Source of the DNA: Cylicocyclus nassatus
Lineage: Eukaryota; Nematoda; Chromadorea; Rhabditida; Strongylidae
NCBI GenBank assembly: GCA_958299035.1
Contig: CATQJL010000112.1
Coordinates: 63,285,823-63,349,822, forward strand
DNA: 64,000 nucleotides
Direction of reading: 5' to 3'
Position numbers and translations under genes: made by a program. Positions 12,076 through 24,513 of the stretch are shown here, piece after piece. Every line of letters begins with the position of its first letter. The stretch's first letter is position 1. The notes under the pieces were generated by a model. It was not told where the DNA came from. It ran no database searches and saw nothing but the letters and a program-made list of their open reading frames with translations.

Positions 12076-13887
12076 TTAATCTGCAGCTACTTCTTTTGCG
12101 GGAGTTGCGACTTCTTCCTGCAATAAGTATTCAGTCATTCTGAAAGATCTACCGCGGTTACAAGAAATGCTGCTCACATGTGCTCGTTCAATTGGCTCAG
12201 TTGATGCACCTGCGTCGCCATTAGCGACACTTTCTGGAAGCTGCAAAGGAATAGGAGCAATGGGTGGTTTTGCCGCATCACCTTCGACAGGAAACTGTTC
12301 CACATACTTCTTAGGTTGACTTTCAAGGTTTCTACTGTAAAAGGAAAGTGATTTCATCCTGAGTCTCTATCGAGATTACGAGTTTTCATCGAGAATACCG
12401 GAGTTGCTCAAGCTCTTCGTTCTCTTTGCGGCCCCACTCGTTCGGAGGACGGGCTGTCCCATGTGCAATCGCAGGCGGTTTCGGTACTTCAGGTCTCTCG
12501 AACATTAGACGACGATCTCCATAAGATCTATAAAAATTTGCTCTTTCAATTGTGTAAGCACATAAGACCCTACGTTCACCTTCTATCCGTCTGACGCTCA
12601 AACTTTGAAGCAGTGTGAATTTTCGGTGGGTGCTTGGATGAGGCAGCCTCATCTGGGTTGAGTCCCTTTTGTAAAGCTTTGTTGCGAGCCACGTGCCGTT
12701 GCTTCTCAAGCAATTCCTTCTTCTGGAAAGTTCAAGAATTACAATAAAAAGTTACGTTATTCGCAGAACTCGCTTACATCATATTGCTGCCTTTCGTAAC
12801 GGTTTTCCAAATCGTACTTCTCGCTTTCCAATTTGACGATGCGAGCATGGAGACCTTTGATTTGCACTCTTAAGTCTGCTGGGGAAAATTTTGAGACGTC
12901 GACAGGACGACCTACAGACTCCAAGAACAAGCGTTTTGCTTCCTCTTGTTGCTCTTTTTTGATAGCATCTTTCTTGGCCTAAGGTGTAGCACATTTTGTT
13001 GAAGGAAACTTAGCAAACTCAGTCGTTTTCACACCTGTGACAAACCACCGAACTGTACAACTTGTTCCTTCTTTGTAATAACAAAATTTTTCTCATTCGA
13101 CTGCCCTGGCTTCCCACCAAAAGATCCTGCCATCATTTGCTGACGGCGCAAGCGTTCCTCATTTTTGCGAGCTTTTTCTTCTTCAAAGCGTACCTTGCGT
13201 TCTTCCTGTAAGATTCAGTAATGCAAAATCGGGCATGATATGCTCGAATTTTTGGTAAGGTTATACCTCTTCTTGCCTCCTGCGTTCTTCGTCTTGACGA
13301 CAGCGTTCAGCATACTGTCTCTCGTCGTCTTCGCGCTCACGACGTCTCTTCTCTTGTTTTTCTTTCAATTCACGCAGTTCCTCTTCAATTTTCTCCCGCT
13401 CGAGTCGACGACGTTCTTCGTACTCGAGCATTCTTATGGCTTCCTCTTCATCATGGCGTTTCCTGGCAGCCTGGAACAGACAAGGGAACCAAAATAAAAT
13501 CGCTGTTTTTCACATATCTACAAGAATGACAGCTTCTGCCTCCGTCATTTCAGCGGGAGCATCCTCTTCTGGTTGCGCTGCATGGCTTCTTGGTCTGTAA
13601 AAGTCAGTCAAGTTGTCAAACATTGTCAAGTACTCAATCCACTTCTCTTCCTGATCAGAACGCTCAATAAAGCTAGAAAAATCTCTAAAACGATGCCGGT
13701 TAGGTTAACACTCACTGCTCTTTCTCGGTTGTTCCATCATCCTCACCATCTTCATCGGCGCTCTTTTCCTCGTCTTCCTCCTCCTCGTAGCTTAAAGTGT
13801 GTTAGAAAACTAATATGAAAGTTGAGTCAAGTGATATAGGAAACTCGGATAAAATGAGAAAAACGCTTACACTTCTTCGTCTGCCAT
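12076..13887 (-). CDS. Troponin T (muscle thin filament), nine exons
   Basis: Troponin T anchors the troponin complex to tropomyosin on the actin filament and passes the Ca2+ signal from troponin C/I. Exons on the - strand: 13871-13887, 13716-13790, 13522-13594, 13267-13470, 13035-13205, 12778-12978, 12580-12722, 12399-12527 and 12076-12334, total 1272 nt (423 residues); all joins keep frame with GT/AG. The protein opens [15 protein letters not shown], then the acidic N-terminus, a long charged helix ([20 protein letters not shown]) and the conserved [20 protein letters not shown] with a coiled-coil stretch for tropomyosin/TnI contact. The acceptor just before the start (tatttttcag|ATCTCCAATCATG) fits spliced-leader addition. 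C. elegans has four paralogs (mup-2, tnt-2, tnt-3, tnt-4); which one this matches cannot be told. The last exon holds an optional intron (see findings). Confidence 0.92.
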
Positions 13888-13899
13888 GATTGGAGATCT

Positions 13900-15025
13900 G
13901 AAAAATATACTCTTACCTCAAAATCCTGGGTTACGCACAAGCAATTAATTAGTAAAACGTCGTCTCTGATTGCATTGTGAGTGTGAAGATGATGCTTTCT
14001 GATTATCTATTTATTTATGCTATACATGCAAAACACAAAAAGCTATAGCAAACGCGAAATCAGTTCAATATACAGATGTTAGGATGGCCCCAGGGCCAAT
14101 CCGCCATGAGAAACAGTGAACATGAGCACTGCTTTCAACTGTTCTGTCCATGGAAAAGGAGGGGTATGCAAGATGTAAAAGCAATGTAAAATGAAGTAAC
14201 CTAAGCAGTAAAAATAAGTGCTTGCACCAGAGCTGCTTGAGGAGAGCACTAATGGATTTTTTGTAGGAACTTCGAAGGAATCCTGGGTTCAATGTCACAT
14301 GGTTCATGATTTCTTTTCATGTTGTTGCATAGCTGAATATCTTCGAAATTTTGAACAGTTCTGAACGATAAATGTAATTCCTTAGATTCACATTCAAAAT
14401 GATAAACCAAACTGCTCTGCATGTTTACATTGGGTATATTGAGTTGTCCCGATACTGACTTCGTTTTTCAAAGAATCGCAGATGAAAGATTTCCGAAAGA
14501 TCTTGGTTGCATTCATACCAGTTTTCATCTTCTAAGAAAGACAGTAAGAGTGCACTATTTTGATGCAGTATCAAATTTGAATTACCTGAAAATTCAGAAA
14601 GACGTGCAAGATGGCACTGCAACAGTCTAGTTATTTCTACCTTTTTCTAATCCCATGAAACATAACATCGCAAATACTTACTTGCCTACTCGTTTACAAA
14701 GCCAATTATAAAGTTATAAGTTTCCTTTGTCTTAATCACATTATTATTCAAAAGCCCTCAGCAGTGTGCTTTCTACACTATTTTTGGAAGAAAATGTCAG
14801 CCATTAAAGAATCCAAACGATGCATTAAATTGAGTACTGCAACAGGGCTTTCAGCATCTAACAATAAGTCGTTTCAAGGTTCAATGCACGACTGCTTTGA
14901 CAACCGAATCTCCTGGAAATAAATTTTTACTGCCCTTGTCTGGTAACTATGACCAAATAGGCGGTACAGGCTTTGGGAAGGTTTTGATCATTATTAGAGC
15001 TTGAAGTCGGTTAGATGCGACGACA
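13900..15025. other. Intergenic, nothing recognised
   Basis: AT-rich DNA between the troponin T start and the divergently placed secreted-protein gene, so it probably carries both promoters. No convincing ORF or repeat was seen. Confidence 0.45.
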
Positions 15026-18000
15026 ATGAAGTGGTTTGCCTTCATACTGTTTCTTATTCAAGTTAGCTTTTAATTTCAAAACAGCTCTCACCGTACTCTT
15101 ATATCGTTACGTACTCGTTTTTATTCCAGGCAGAAAGCGTTTTGTCTTGCGTTTTTGACAAAGTGGACGAAATCAGTGGTGAATGGTATGGTGAGGCTGG
15201 ATCTGGTGACATAAATGATTGCTTTTCCGCATGTTACAATAAAACGGACTGTATTGCATTCGAGCTCGGTGAAGTTAGTTGAACCTTGAGTCACTTTAAA
15301 TCTGGAAATTGGAACAGGAAAACCTATTAAGTAATCAAAGGCGGTTAAGTTCCAAAAAAATATTAGGTCGTTCCGAAAGTAATGTCGCTTTTTTCAAATG
15401 GACGCCACATCCCGTGGAACCAAGATTACCAAGAGATCTTGGAAGTAAGTGATGCAGCATTTCATCCTCTTTCTAGTGGTTATAATTCCATTGCAGAATG
15501 TTCAACGAGCTTTCGAAAAATACCAAAATTTACGACTCATGCATTTTGCTGTGGCCATCGGTTACATTTTTAATTTTTTGCATTGATTCCCCGAAGAAGT
15601 GTAAGTAGTGGGCAGATAGAGCAAACCCTATAGGATACGAAACAATTCTTCTTTTTTCCTTAGCTCGCCTCTTAGAATTTCTAAAACCAATTTTTTAATG
15701 CCATCAAATTCCATATTTGGTCAACCAAAACGCAGAACAATAACCGCCAAGCAACTTGGGTGTCATTCGACGCAGCTTTTTCTCTTCTTTCTACCAGTTG
15801 GTCTTGGTTTCCGATTCATAAAGTTTCCCGGAATAAATCATCATAATTCAGATTTTCCAAGGCGCCCCACGCTGTACCCGGAATTTTTGAAAGTTGCTAA
15901 CCTGTAGCGGCAAATGCTCATTTTTTTGTAAAAATAGTGTCAAGCCATAGTACGCTTTTGTAAATTGAAAAATCCGAAGATTTATTGGTTTTTGATGCAT
16001 TCGTGTCTGCGACGAGCGTGCTAAAATTCGGTGATTTCAGCAAAAAATCTATACAAAAATTATGACGAGCTACGGAAAGTAGAAAAAGATGGCGCTATTT
16101 TCTGTAGGGTTTCCTCTATCCATGCATCAATTGAACTCCCTCTGAGGGTTGTTAACAAATTTAGAAAATTTGTGAAACTTGAACTTCTCAGAAAGCATGG
16201 ATCGCAGGTTTTGGTAATTTTGCAAAAGCTCATTGATTATTACCCAATGAAATGATAAGCATTAGAAAGAGAATAAAATGCTGTATCGAATGCTTTCAAG
16301 ATCTCTTGGAAATCTTGGTTCTACGAGATGTGGCGTACTTCTGAATAAAGCGGCATTACTTTTGGAACGACCTAATATTAGGTTGTCCCGAAAGTTTTGT
16401 CCGTTTTTTCAACCTATCATAAAAACGCGTGGAATGAAGATAGGGGAAGCTCTAAGCACTATCCGACGCATCTTTTCCTTCTCTTTCTAAATGTCATGCT
16501 TCCATGCCGATTAATCTTTTATTTACTGAGATAAACGCCGAAATTTCGAACCCATGGTTTTACTATGTCCAAGTTTGGCAATTTTTCACAACCTTTATTT
16601 TTGACTTTCGGAGAAGCTTTGGCAACAGTCAGATAGAGCAAACAAAGGGCAATATAATGCAATTCTTGCGGCATCTATAGCCAGCCTTGAAAATTTTTCA
16701 GAATTATTTTCCTAATGCTATCAAATTCTACTTTTGGTGATGCCAAAAACCAGAGATCATGAAACGGCGCACAACTAGGGTGTTATTCGATGCAGCTTTT
16801 CCTCCTTTTTCCAGTAAGTCTATTTTCTCTCCAATTTGCGGGGTCTTTGGCAACAAAATTTTCATAATTCTTGAATTTCACCCCACCCCAGCGTGTACAC
16901 GTAAAATGCAAAATCTTATATTTCGAAGCGGTAAACGCTCATTTGCTTCGTAAAAATAGTGAATAATCGTTATCGGTTCTTGAAAGCTTCAAAATCCGAT
17001 GATTTGTCAGTGTTCGAGGCGTTTCTGTATTTTAACACTTCGTAAAAGTGAAGACTTTTGAAAAAATTATCTTTAAAAATATTGAAAAGCCAGCTAAATA
17101 TGCCAAATAATTGCATTGCATTGCCCTTTGCTTACTCTCTCTGAAAGCTATCGAAGTTCTTCCAAAAGTTGAAAATGAAGATTGTGAAAAATTGTCGAAC
17201 TTGGACATAGTAAAAACCATGGGTTCGAAATTTCGACGTTTATCTCAGCGAGCAAAAGAGTAATCGGCATATGGGCTTGACATTTAGAAAGAGGAGGAAA
17301 AGATGCGTCGGGCAATGCTTAGAGCGTTTTCCTGTCTTTGTTCCACGTATTTTTATGATAGGTTGAAAAAACGGACAAAACTTTCGGAACAACTTAATAT
17401 TAGGTCGAACCGAATGTTCTTTTGCACCAAGAGAAAATTCATAACTTCTGAATTTGCCAACCGATTGGAACGCTTCCATTTTTGTATGAAAGAGTAGCTC
17501 ATGCGCTTTATAATGACATCTTAGACGCTTGCTAATGATTTGCATAGATAGGAGCTGTAGAAGAAAATTAGTCAAAATTCGAATTTTCTATGTAGGGTCT
17601 TAAAAAATTGGAGACTTGCAACAAAAATCGGAGCAGCCAGTATTGTATCTTTCACCAGCTCTTTCTAACAGTGCAAAGTTTGCGCCGATTGAGCGTCTCT
17701 ATGAAAAGTTACGATTTTCGAGCAAGCAATATGAAAGGGCGAATTTGATTTATTTTGGCATTTTTTTAGGGAAATCGTAACTTTTCGTAGAGACGCTCAA
17801 ACAGCGCAAACTTTGCACTGTTGGAAGCCGGTGAAAGAACCTATAATACCGACTGCTCCGATTTTTGTTAAGTCTCCGATTTTCTATGACGCTTCCCAGA
17901 AAATTCGACTTTTGATTAATTTCCTTCTATCGCTCCTATCCGTGCAGCAGATGACCATTAGTAAGCCGCTAAGATGTCATTATAAAAAAGCATGACTTAC

Positions 18001-18349
18001 TCTTCCATACAAAAATAAAAGCAGTCAAATCGTTTGGAAATATCGGAAATTATGAAGCTTTGAATTTGTGCGAAAGAACTTTCAGTTCAACCTAATATAA
18101 CTTCTATTGCGCATCTATCATCTACCATCTACCATCTACCATTAACAACTGTGGTGAGACCAATTAAGCTAGTGTCCGTCGCTGGCTTTGTATTTCAATA
18201 GAAACATGTGGTGCCGAGAAATATTGTGTTGAACTTTGCTGCAGGACGGTATCTGTGAAATGTTTCGATCCGGGAGTGATAGACACCAGTGTAAAGTACC
18301 CTGCTACATCCTTCTTCGTGACGAAGTGGATCCCGTGTGCAAAACCTAC
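15026..18349 (+). CDS. Putative secreted Cys-rich protein, PAN/apple-like (3 exons seen, 3' end unknown)
   Basis: Exon 1 (15026-15061) encodes a signal-peptide-like start, MKWFAFILFLIQ. Exon 2 (15130-15268) gives a Cys-rich segment with DCFSACYNKTDCIAFEL, the spacing seen in PAN/apple domains of nematode secreted proteins. A donor CTCG|GTGAAG joins in phase to an exon at 18202-18349 encoding TCGAEKYCVELCCRTVSVKC and ending SFFVTKWIPC, again apple-like. Intron 2 (about 2.9 kb) is almost wholly three mariner-like MITEs. The exon 3 stretch is also open on the - strand, so its strand is less sure. An alternative donor (GGTGAA|GTTAGT) would break the phase. Later exons were not found. Function unknown; secretion is inferred from the N-terminus. 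Confidence 0.42.
15363..16375. mobile_element. Mariner-like MITE, first of three in a chain
   Basis: The tips TTAGGTCGTTCCGAAAGTAA and the mirrored '...acttttggaacgacctaa' have about 100 bp of inverted subterminal sequence (aagattaccaagagatcttg / caagatctcttggaaatctt). It is flanked by TA at 15,361-15,362 and 16,376-16,377. The core (about 15,690-16,020) is homologous to the core of the next element, although the outer arms differ. No intact transposase. Confidence 0.7.
16378..17397. mobile_element. Mariner-like MITE, second of three
   Basis: Starts TTAGGTTGTCCCGAAAGTTT immediately after the TA at 16,376-16,377 and ends '...aaaactttcggaacaactta' plus A before TA at 17,398-17,399. Long imperfect arms run inward for about 400 bp ('gaagataggggaagctctaa' / 'agagcgttttcctgtctttg'; 'catggttttactatgtccaa' / 'ttggacatagtaaaaaccat' in mirror). 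The centre resembles the element at 15,363-16,375. Confidence 0.7.
17400..18095. mobile_element. Mariner-like MITE, third of three
   Basis: The tips TTAGGTCGAACCGAATGTTC and the mirrored '...agaactttcagttcaaccta' plus A are bounded by TA at 17,398-17,399 and 18,096-18,097. The arms mirror 'tttttgtatgaaagagtagc' and 'gactttcatacaaaaa'-like sequence. The centre carries 'gtaacttttcgtagagacgc', itself an inverted pair with 17,695-17,710. Confidence 0.65.
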
Positions 18350-20401
18350 GTGAACGTCTGAAAAGAAGACAAAGATGCAAACCATTCTTTGAAGCAATGT
18401 TCGTTTGTTAATTAAATGTTGACTTTGTGTTCATTTTTTAAACTTATCAAGAAGTTGAGCCACACACGAAGCATACACGTATGACCGTAGTGACATTTGG
18501 CCTGCGAAGCTACAGAAAAAATAATTTTTTGAGATGGGTAGAAGCGAAACTGTGAAGAAAGAAAGGTGGAGTGGAGGAATGAGTGAACAAGGAAGTTTAC
18601 CTGCTATTTCGATGGACATGGATGCCTCGCAGTAGTGAACACTCATCTAGGTTTTATCGCTTCCTCCCTTTTTCCCTTGCAAGATAGAACCACTAAAGAT
18701 ATTAAAGCAAATCCATGACATAAAATGCTACAATTGTATTAGCCGCAAGCACAATCAGCGAAGAGACCTTCACTGAAAAATGTGAGATTTGAAACAATCA
18801 GACTAATGGTTTTAAAAAATCAGAAATAGAGTTCATCATTTTCTATCTTGCTTTGCGGCGATGATCTTCATCCTTGTTCTAAACGACTCGGAAGTGCAAT
18901 TTTTTGTGGTTAAAAAGAGTTCTTTATCATAAAACCAAGTATCTGACGAAAATCAGTCCCTATAATGATTAAGCACCTGATCCAAGGAAACATTTTGGGG
19001 TGGAGCGGAGGCTCTGTTCCAAAATGCTGTTGCCCACTCTATGTTTTACTCTGATACATGTCTAAACTGATTTTTATGTCTCATATTGACACAGAAATCG
19101 CCTGTTTAGGACTGTTGAGCTGGGTTTTCTCTATTCCATTATCATAACAAGACGAGAAGCGGTATAGCGTTTATCCGGACCCATTTTTTCAAAAGCCTCT
19201 CATATTATATGTTTTATGGCCTAAGAATAATTTTTCATAGATTCTATAATGGCCACCTCCTTGCCACGTGTCACGAAAAATTGACATGATTTGGTTCATT
19301 TTGACATGTTTTTTTCGAAATCGTTTGAGGTGAGATAAATGAGAATTTGTGATCATTTTGAAGCTGTTCGACTGTTTTACAAAAGAGCAAAACAATCATG
19401 AACTTAAGTGAGAACATCTTGCTTGCTTTCAACAATGATCAAAAATGTCTTTCTCTTCAAACCCTTTTGACCATGCGAATTTAGCAAGAAAAGGCTATAA
19501 ATGATAGCTTAAAGTACTTTGGTGCTGCTTATTTCACCTCTTGAATGTCGGAATCCTAGCCATTTTCTCTATTCCGAGCAAGCTAGAATCTTCATCGATA
19601 ATAGTATATCGTCAGTATCGTCATTATTATGAAAATGTTCATTTTGAAACTGTTTGATCGAAATAAATCCAAAATTAACTAAAAAAACAGATTGAAGCTA
19701 CATCGCTAGGTAGGGTAACACAAACTCTTGGTAAAACCTGTCAAACATGTAGATGACATGTCAAATTTTTTTGACACGTGGCAGAAGGTTGACACTGTTT
19801 CCTGTGAGGCTGGGATAAGATATGGTGCAAGGATTTTCTGTGAGGCTGGGATAAGATATGGTGCAAGGATACAAGCAATATTTTTCTTTGAAAAATTGGG
19901 TCCGGATAACGGAAAAGTACCCGAGAAGCTTATAATATATTGTCTACTAAACAGATACGATCGCATAGCGTATGTTTTTCATTAAAGAGCACTTTTAAAG
20001 GGCTTTGGAGGGTTATTACATATTGAAAATAATACAGTCAACTGCGAAGTCGAACTGTTAACTTTTCTGAGCTATTCATGTTCATGGTACTAGCAAGAAC
20101 ATAAGCATGATTAGTTCGAATCTAAAACATAAAAAACGCAAATTCATTACCACGAAGATATCCGATGATGCAAGCCTGGAGTGGCATTTAAGATTAAGGT
20201 TATATTGCCATATGTGGATCTCGAGTGCATAGAATACGTGGATGTTCGAAAAGAAAATAAATATGCAACCCATTCTTAAAGCACTGTATTTTTGTGAAGT
20301 AAACGTTAACCTTGCCTGTAATCATTCTTCCAAGCTTATCATGAAGATGAGCCGCACACAATGTACATGAAGAACAATGGTTTGCAAGATTGGAAAATGT
20401 A
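18350..20401. other. Gene-poor stretch with duplicated segments
   Basis: About 18,290-18,480 and about 20,190-20,370 are diverged direct copies of each other (for example 'aaagatgcaaaccattcttt' against 'aaatatgcaacccattctta', and 'ttatcaagaagttgagccac' against 'ttatcatgaagatgagccgc'). The second copy has stops in every candidate frame and looks like a relic. From 19,164 to 19,990 lies an imperfect inverted repeat with tips near 'atccggacccattttttcaa'. A 35 bp unit is tandemly doubled at about 19,804-19,873. Confidence 0.4.
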
Positions 20402-20993
20402 CATTTATTTATTTATTTGAATACACACAAATGCGCCAAAAATTGATCATAAAAAACAACAATAACCAGTGAATGAATTTTCGATCACATCTCCTTGCTG
20501 GGCTGACCAGGTCGTTTATCCATTGAAGGTGGGGGGGGGGGGGGTCCGCCGAGATCCTTTTCCCATTTCCGGACGCGATTGGCTACTAATGCTTACAGGG
20601 GCACGGCTGACCAACTTAACCCAGGACGGACGAGTCCGTCAGGGATCCCGGGCGAACGAACAGGGGGGACCTCAAGGCAGGGAGCTCACCAAACTTTGGT
20701 ATCCTCAAACGGCTTGCTGCGAAGTCAGAAAATAGAGTAGATGTAACCGCTAATCAAACAATCAAATGTAATCAAACATCGACAACCTTGATAGTTTGTA
20801 AAACGTCTATTTTCTTCAACTTTTTGCGAAATTCAGCAAAATTTGTACAAGAAATCAAATCTATTGGTAGAAGACTCAGCCACCGTGCCGTACGGCATAC
20901 AAATGAATTAAAAGCGGTGGAGAGGATTTTAGTTCCTAATCTACGGTAAGTCATAGAAAAGCCTCTATTGCGATCTCCAGAAGGTCTAAAGAC

Positions 20994-21852
20994 TCAGTAT
21001 TTGCTCGGAGTTAATCTAGTCTCTAGACGGAGTGTGCGAAAGCCAAAAATAAGGTCATTGCACACCCGCCTGTATTTTAAGCTAAGTAGTCCCAAAACAG
21101 TCTGAGTCTGTAAGGAGGTAGACATTGAGGGTAGTCCGAGCTGGGAAGCATCTGTAAAAAACGACTCTGGTAAAGATTTCTGCACTTTTTCTAGCTTATC
21201 ACTGTTCTTTTTCAAAAATAGGCTCCATACTGGGGATGCATAATCTAGGAGCGGCAAAACATAGGTTTTGTACAGTTTTGGCAGGAGCCTTGATTGTTGC
21301 AGTGAATGCTTCGAAAAATTAAGAATAAAACCGAGAGAGCCTTTCTAGAGACCGATTCCACATGGAAAGAAAATCTGAGTTGATCATCTACAAAAACACC
21401 CAAGTCTTTAGTAAGAGCACAAAGATCCAAATCGTTACCGTCATACTTGTAACAGTAGTAAGGGGAATTCCCCAAGTGCATTACTTTCGACTTCATCGCG
21501 TTGACAGAAAGACCCCATTCCCTTGACTATGCAGACATTCTTTGTATGGAAGCAGAGATTGCTTCAAGCGCCTCTACCGCTTCCTCTTCATCGTAACAGA
21601 AATATAATGTCATCAGCAAAAAATTGGATTTTCAAATTTGTATGTGTCTTTAGGATTAACGGTAATTCAGCGGTGTAGGTGAGAAAAAGTAAAGGTGAAA
21701 GTATGCCCCCTTGAGGCACTCCACTATTGCACGGGTATCTCCGCGAAAAACTGTTTCCTACTCGGACGGTCATGCTTCGGTCTTCCAGATAAGAATTGAA
21801 CCGAGAGAGCATTTGGCCGCGTATTCCACAATTTTCGAGCTTTAGGATTAAC
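20994..21852 (-). pseudogene. LINE reverse transcriptase, palm to C-terminus (broken)
   Basis: Second half of the RT. SGVPQGGILSPLLF is the conserved motif of the primer-grip side, and the catalytic box reads QFFADDIIF, FADD in place of the commoner YADD. Downstream, TKDLGVFVDDQLRF and LLDYASPVWS are standard non-LTR RT thumb/C-terminal motifs. It is split into three open segments by stops and frame shifts (21,588-21,812; 21,245-21,496; 20,994-21,257). It joins the part at 27,732-28,590 across the inserted element. Confidence 0.85.
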
Positions 21853-21930
21853 TTACAGGGGAAGTCACTTAACTTAGGTCAGCCTCTTGAAATGAGACAT
21901 ACAGTTGCAGCGGTAGAATTTGTCCAAAAT

Positions 21931-22020
21931 TGCGGGATCGTCGGGATTCGCGGGATTGTCGGGATCCGCGGGATTCGCGGGATTCGCGACTTCGCGGGAT
22001 TTGCGGGATAAGCGGGATTT
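21931..22020 (+). repeat. GCGGGATTC minisatellite (left arm)
   Basis: About nine variants of the 9 bp unit GCGGGATTC (tcgggattc, gcgggattt, tcgggatcc) in tandem. The mirror copy in the right arm is at 26,505-26,595 with slightly different unit order, so the tract has changed since the arms formed. Confidence 0.75.
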
Positions 22021-23069
22021 AGCTATAACTTCTTTTAAAACAGCTTTATTTGTAATCTGCGTGAAGATTTGGCTTCAGCTTGATGAGACGAATCTTCTGG
22101 TATACAATATGTCCGCAATTCATAGTGACACGGTAGACATATGGTGATACCTTGTTATTTTCTATGTTAAGGCTTTTGTGAACATCTATCACCGTGTAAA
22201 TCGCGAATAGGAGGTTCTGGTACGAAGTTCCCATTATCGAAAACTATCGCGAAAAAATGGGCAGTTTTTATCTACCCTTATCACTGATACAAGCATTTTA
22301 TCATTTATCACTGATAATATAATATTTTTGGATCATTTTTGGCACATGGTAAGAAAAGTAGTGTAGGAAACGCTGTGTGAATTTATATCGCTTTTTCTCT
22401 CATTATAAGTGATCTACAGGATTTCCTAGTTCTATCGTTCGGTCAATTGGTAGATCCCTCGCTGCAGCAATCGATCGATTTCTCATCGGCACATGCCATT
22501 GCTGCCAGTTCTTACCTGAAATGGCATTTTCGCTTCAACTCGCTTCACGCCGAAACCTGGGCTGAAATTCTGCACCTATATGGAAGATGAACGTGTGAAT
22601 CGACCGCGTGAATTTAAACCATTCTTATCTGTCGTTATCATTGATATCACCATTTTATCATTTATCACTGATGATATCACAAAATTGGATCATTTTTGAC
22701 ATACAGTAAGGAATGTACTTTAGAAAACGCTGTGCGAGTTTTTACCGCTCTATCTCTTATAGAATGTGATCTACAGGCTTTTTCGGTTCAATTGCGCATT
22801 CGGTGCAGTAGATAGATGCTCTTTCAAAACATTCACCGCTCTATAAATTGTGAATGAACGGAGTCGCCAGTCGACAGGAGTTTCAAAGATGAGCTGAACA
22901 CTTCTGTTTTCTGCGTATAACATACAAATCCAGATCTACAAAGGTGATCGATCTAAGATGCGAAACGGCGCAAACGCGTGCTCGAGCATCTTTCCATCAA
23001 AGTCCACACGCCCGCGAACGATGCGCGTACATAGGCTGTTGCCTCCCTGCCTCCCATCTGAATTCATGA

Positions 23070-24270
23070 GGACGTTTCGTAGACTCGTAACTCGGAGAGC
23101 TTTAAAGAATGGAGCCTAGGCATGCACCTTTTGATAGCACAGTTCCTAGTGATTTTGACTTAGAAAAGCAAGCAGGGAAGTTTTCTGACAAAATTCGCGA
23201 AAAGTGCAGGCAAATTCACGAACTTTCATGACTCAGTTACAGTCACCTCACAATATCTCTACAAAAAGACCCTGTCTTCTTCAAAGACCACTATTTTCGT
23301 AAACAGCGTGTTCGAAAACCTCTATGAGCGAAGTTTCCTTACAATTCAAGAGCATCAACATTTTGACCAATATCCATCGGCGAGCTTCCAGAGCGTAAAA
23401 CGAGAAAAAATGAAATAACCCGAACATCCCGGGAAACTTGCTCATAGAGGTTATCTGGCCTGCTGATTTCAAAATTCACATCTGCTTAGCAAGATAGCTT
23501 CTTATTTTAGGGCTTTGGCAAGTAGAAGTTCCTGCGACAAGATTTTCCCCAATTCACCAGTCCTTCTATCTCCCTTCAAAAAAAGTTTGCGGAGACTATT
23601 TAGCGATCATTAATCTGCAAGGGAGGTACTACCGAATCGCCCTTACAATAGTCTACTAGGGGCAATGCGCGCTACTTTACATCTTTGCAAAGTGACGTCC
23701 GCAGAAAGATTCACGAATACTGAAATAGGAATTTCAAGGGCATGCTGCATATCGAAAGGTTCGCCTTGACGAGCTGAGCACGATGCTTTTTTCGGATTCA
23801 AAATACATTCATTCCGAAGGACGTTATGACAAATAGAACTTAAAAACGCGCGATTTTTCCAGAATTCACCAACTCTTGTGTTTCTTCTGGAAAGAAATCC
23901 GCAGCTATACTTTAGTGCGCTATAATTTACAAGAACCGTACTATCGAATATTACTTATCAGTATCCTTTATGTTAGATAGGCGCTGCGTTACATCCTCGC
24001 AAACAGACCTCCGCAGAAGAATTTGAGAAAACTGGAAACAGAATCGGATTCAGAATTTATTCGTTCTGAATGGAGTTGTGGCGTTGTGTAGTTTGCGTGA
24101 TTCGCGTGATTCCGCGGAAATCCCGGAATGTCGCAAAACTCCCAGAACGTTGCGGACTTTCGCAAAACCCCCGGAATTTCACGACATACAAAGAAAATCT
24201 GCATTTTTGTGAGCTGTTGTAGATAGCAAGAAATAGAGTACAGCATGAAAGAATTCAAAAAGACTTCGAT
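23070..24270. other. Loop of the large inverted-repeat element
   Basis: Unique spacer between the arms. Only small ORFs are present, for example a 40-codon + strand frame at 23,115-23,237 (MEPRHAPFDSTV...). No DDE/DDD transposase motif was recognised, so the element seems non-autonomous. The last 150 bp are rich in 'gcgtgatt/gaaatcccgg' units resembling the arm minisatellite. Confidence 0.4.
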
Positions 24271-24513
24271 GGGAGGCAGGGAGGCAACAGCCTATGTACG
24301 CGCATCGTTCGCGGGCGTGTGGACTTTGATGGAAAGATGCTCGAGCACGCGTTTGCGCCGTTTCGCATCTTAGATCGATCACCTTTGTAGATCTGGATTT
24401 GTATGTCATACGCAGAAAACAGAAGTGTTCAGCTCATCTTTGAAACTCCTGTCGACAGGCGACTCCGTTCATTCACAATTTATAGAGCGGTGAATGTTTT
24501 TAAAGAGCATCTA

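Noticed and set aside
18164..18397. - strand ORF starting MVCIFVFFSDVHV with a good upstream acceptor
   Set aside because: It overlaps the + strand Cys-rich exon, which joins in phase to upstream exons and has apple-like spacing. Kept only as an alternative reading.
20600..20680. Possible hammerhead ribozyme near 'ggacggacgagtccgtcagg'
   Set aside because: The CUGANGA and GAAA core elements are not both present with pairing stems; only a stem-like GGAC/GTCC is there.
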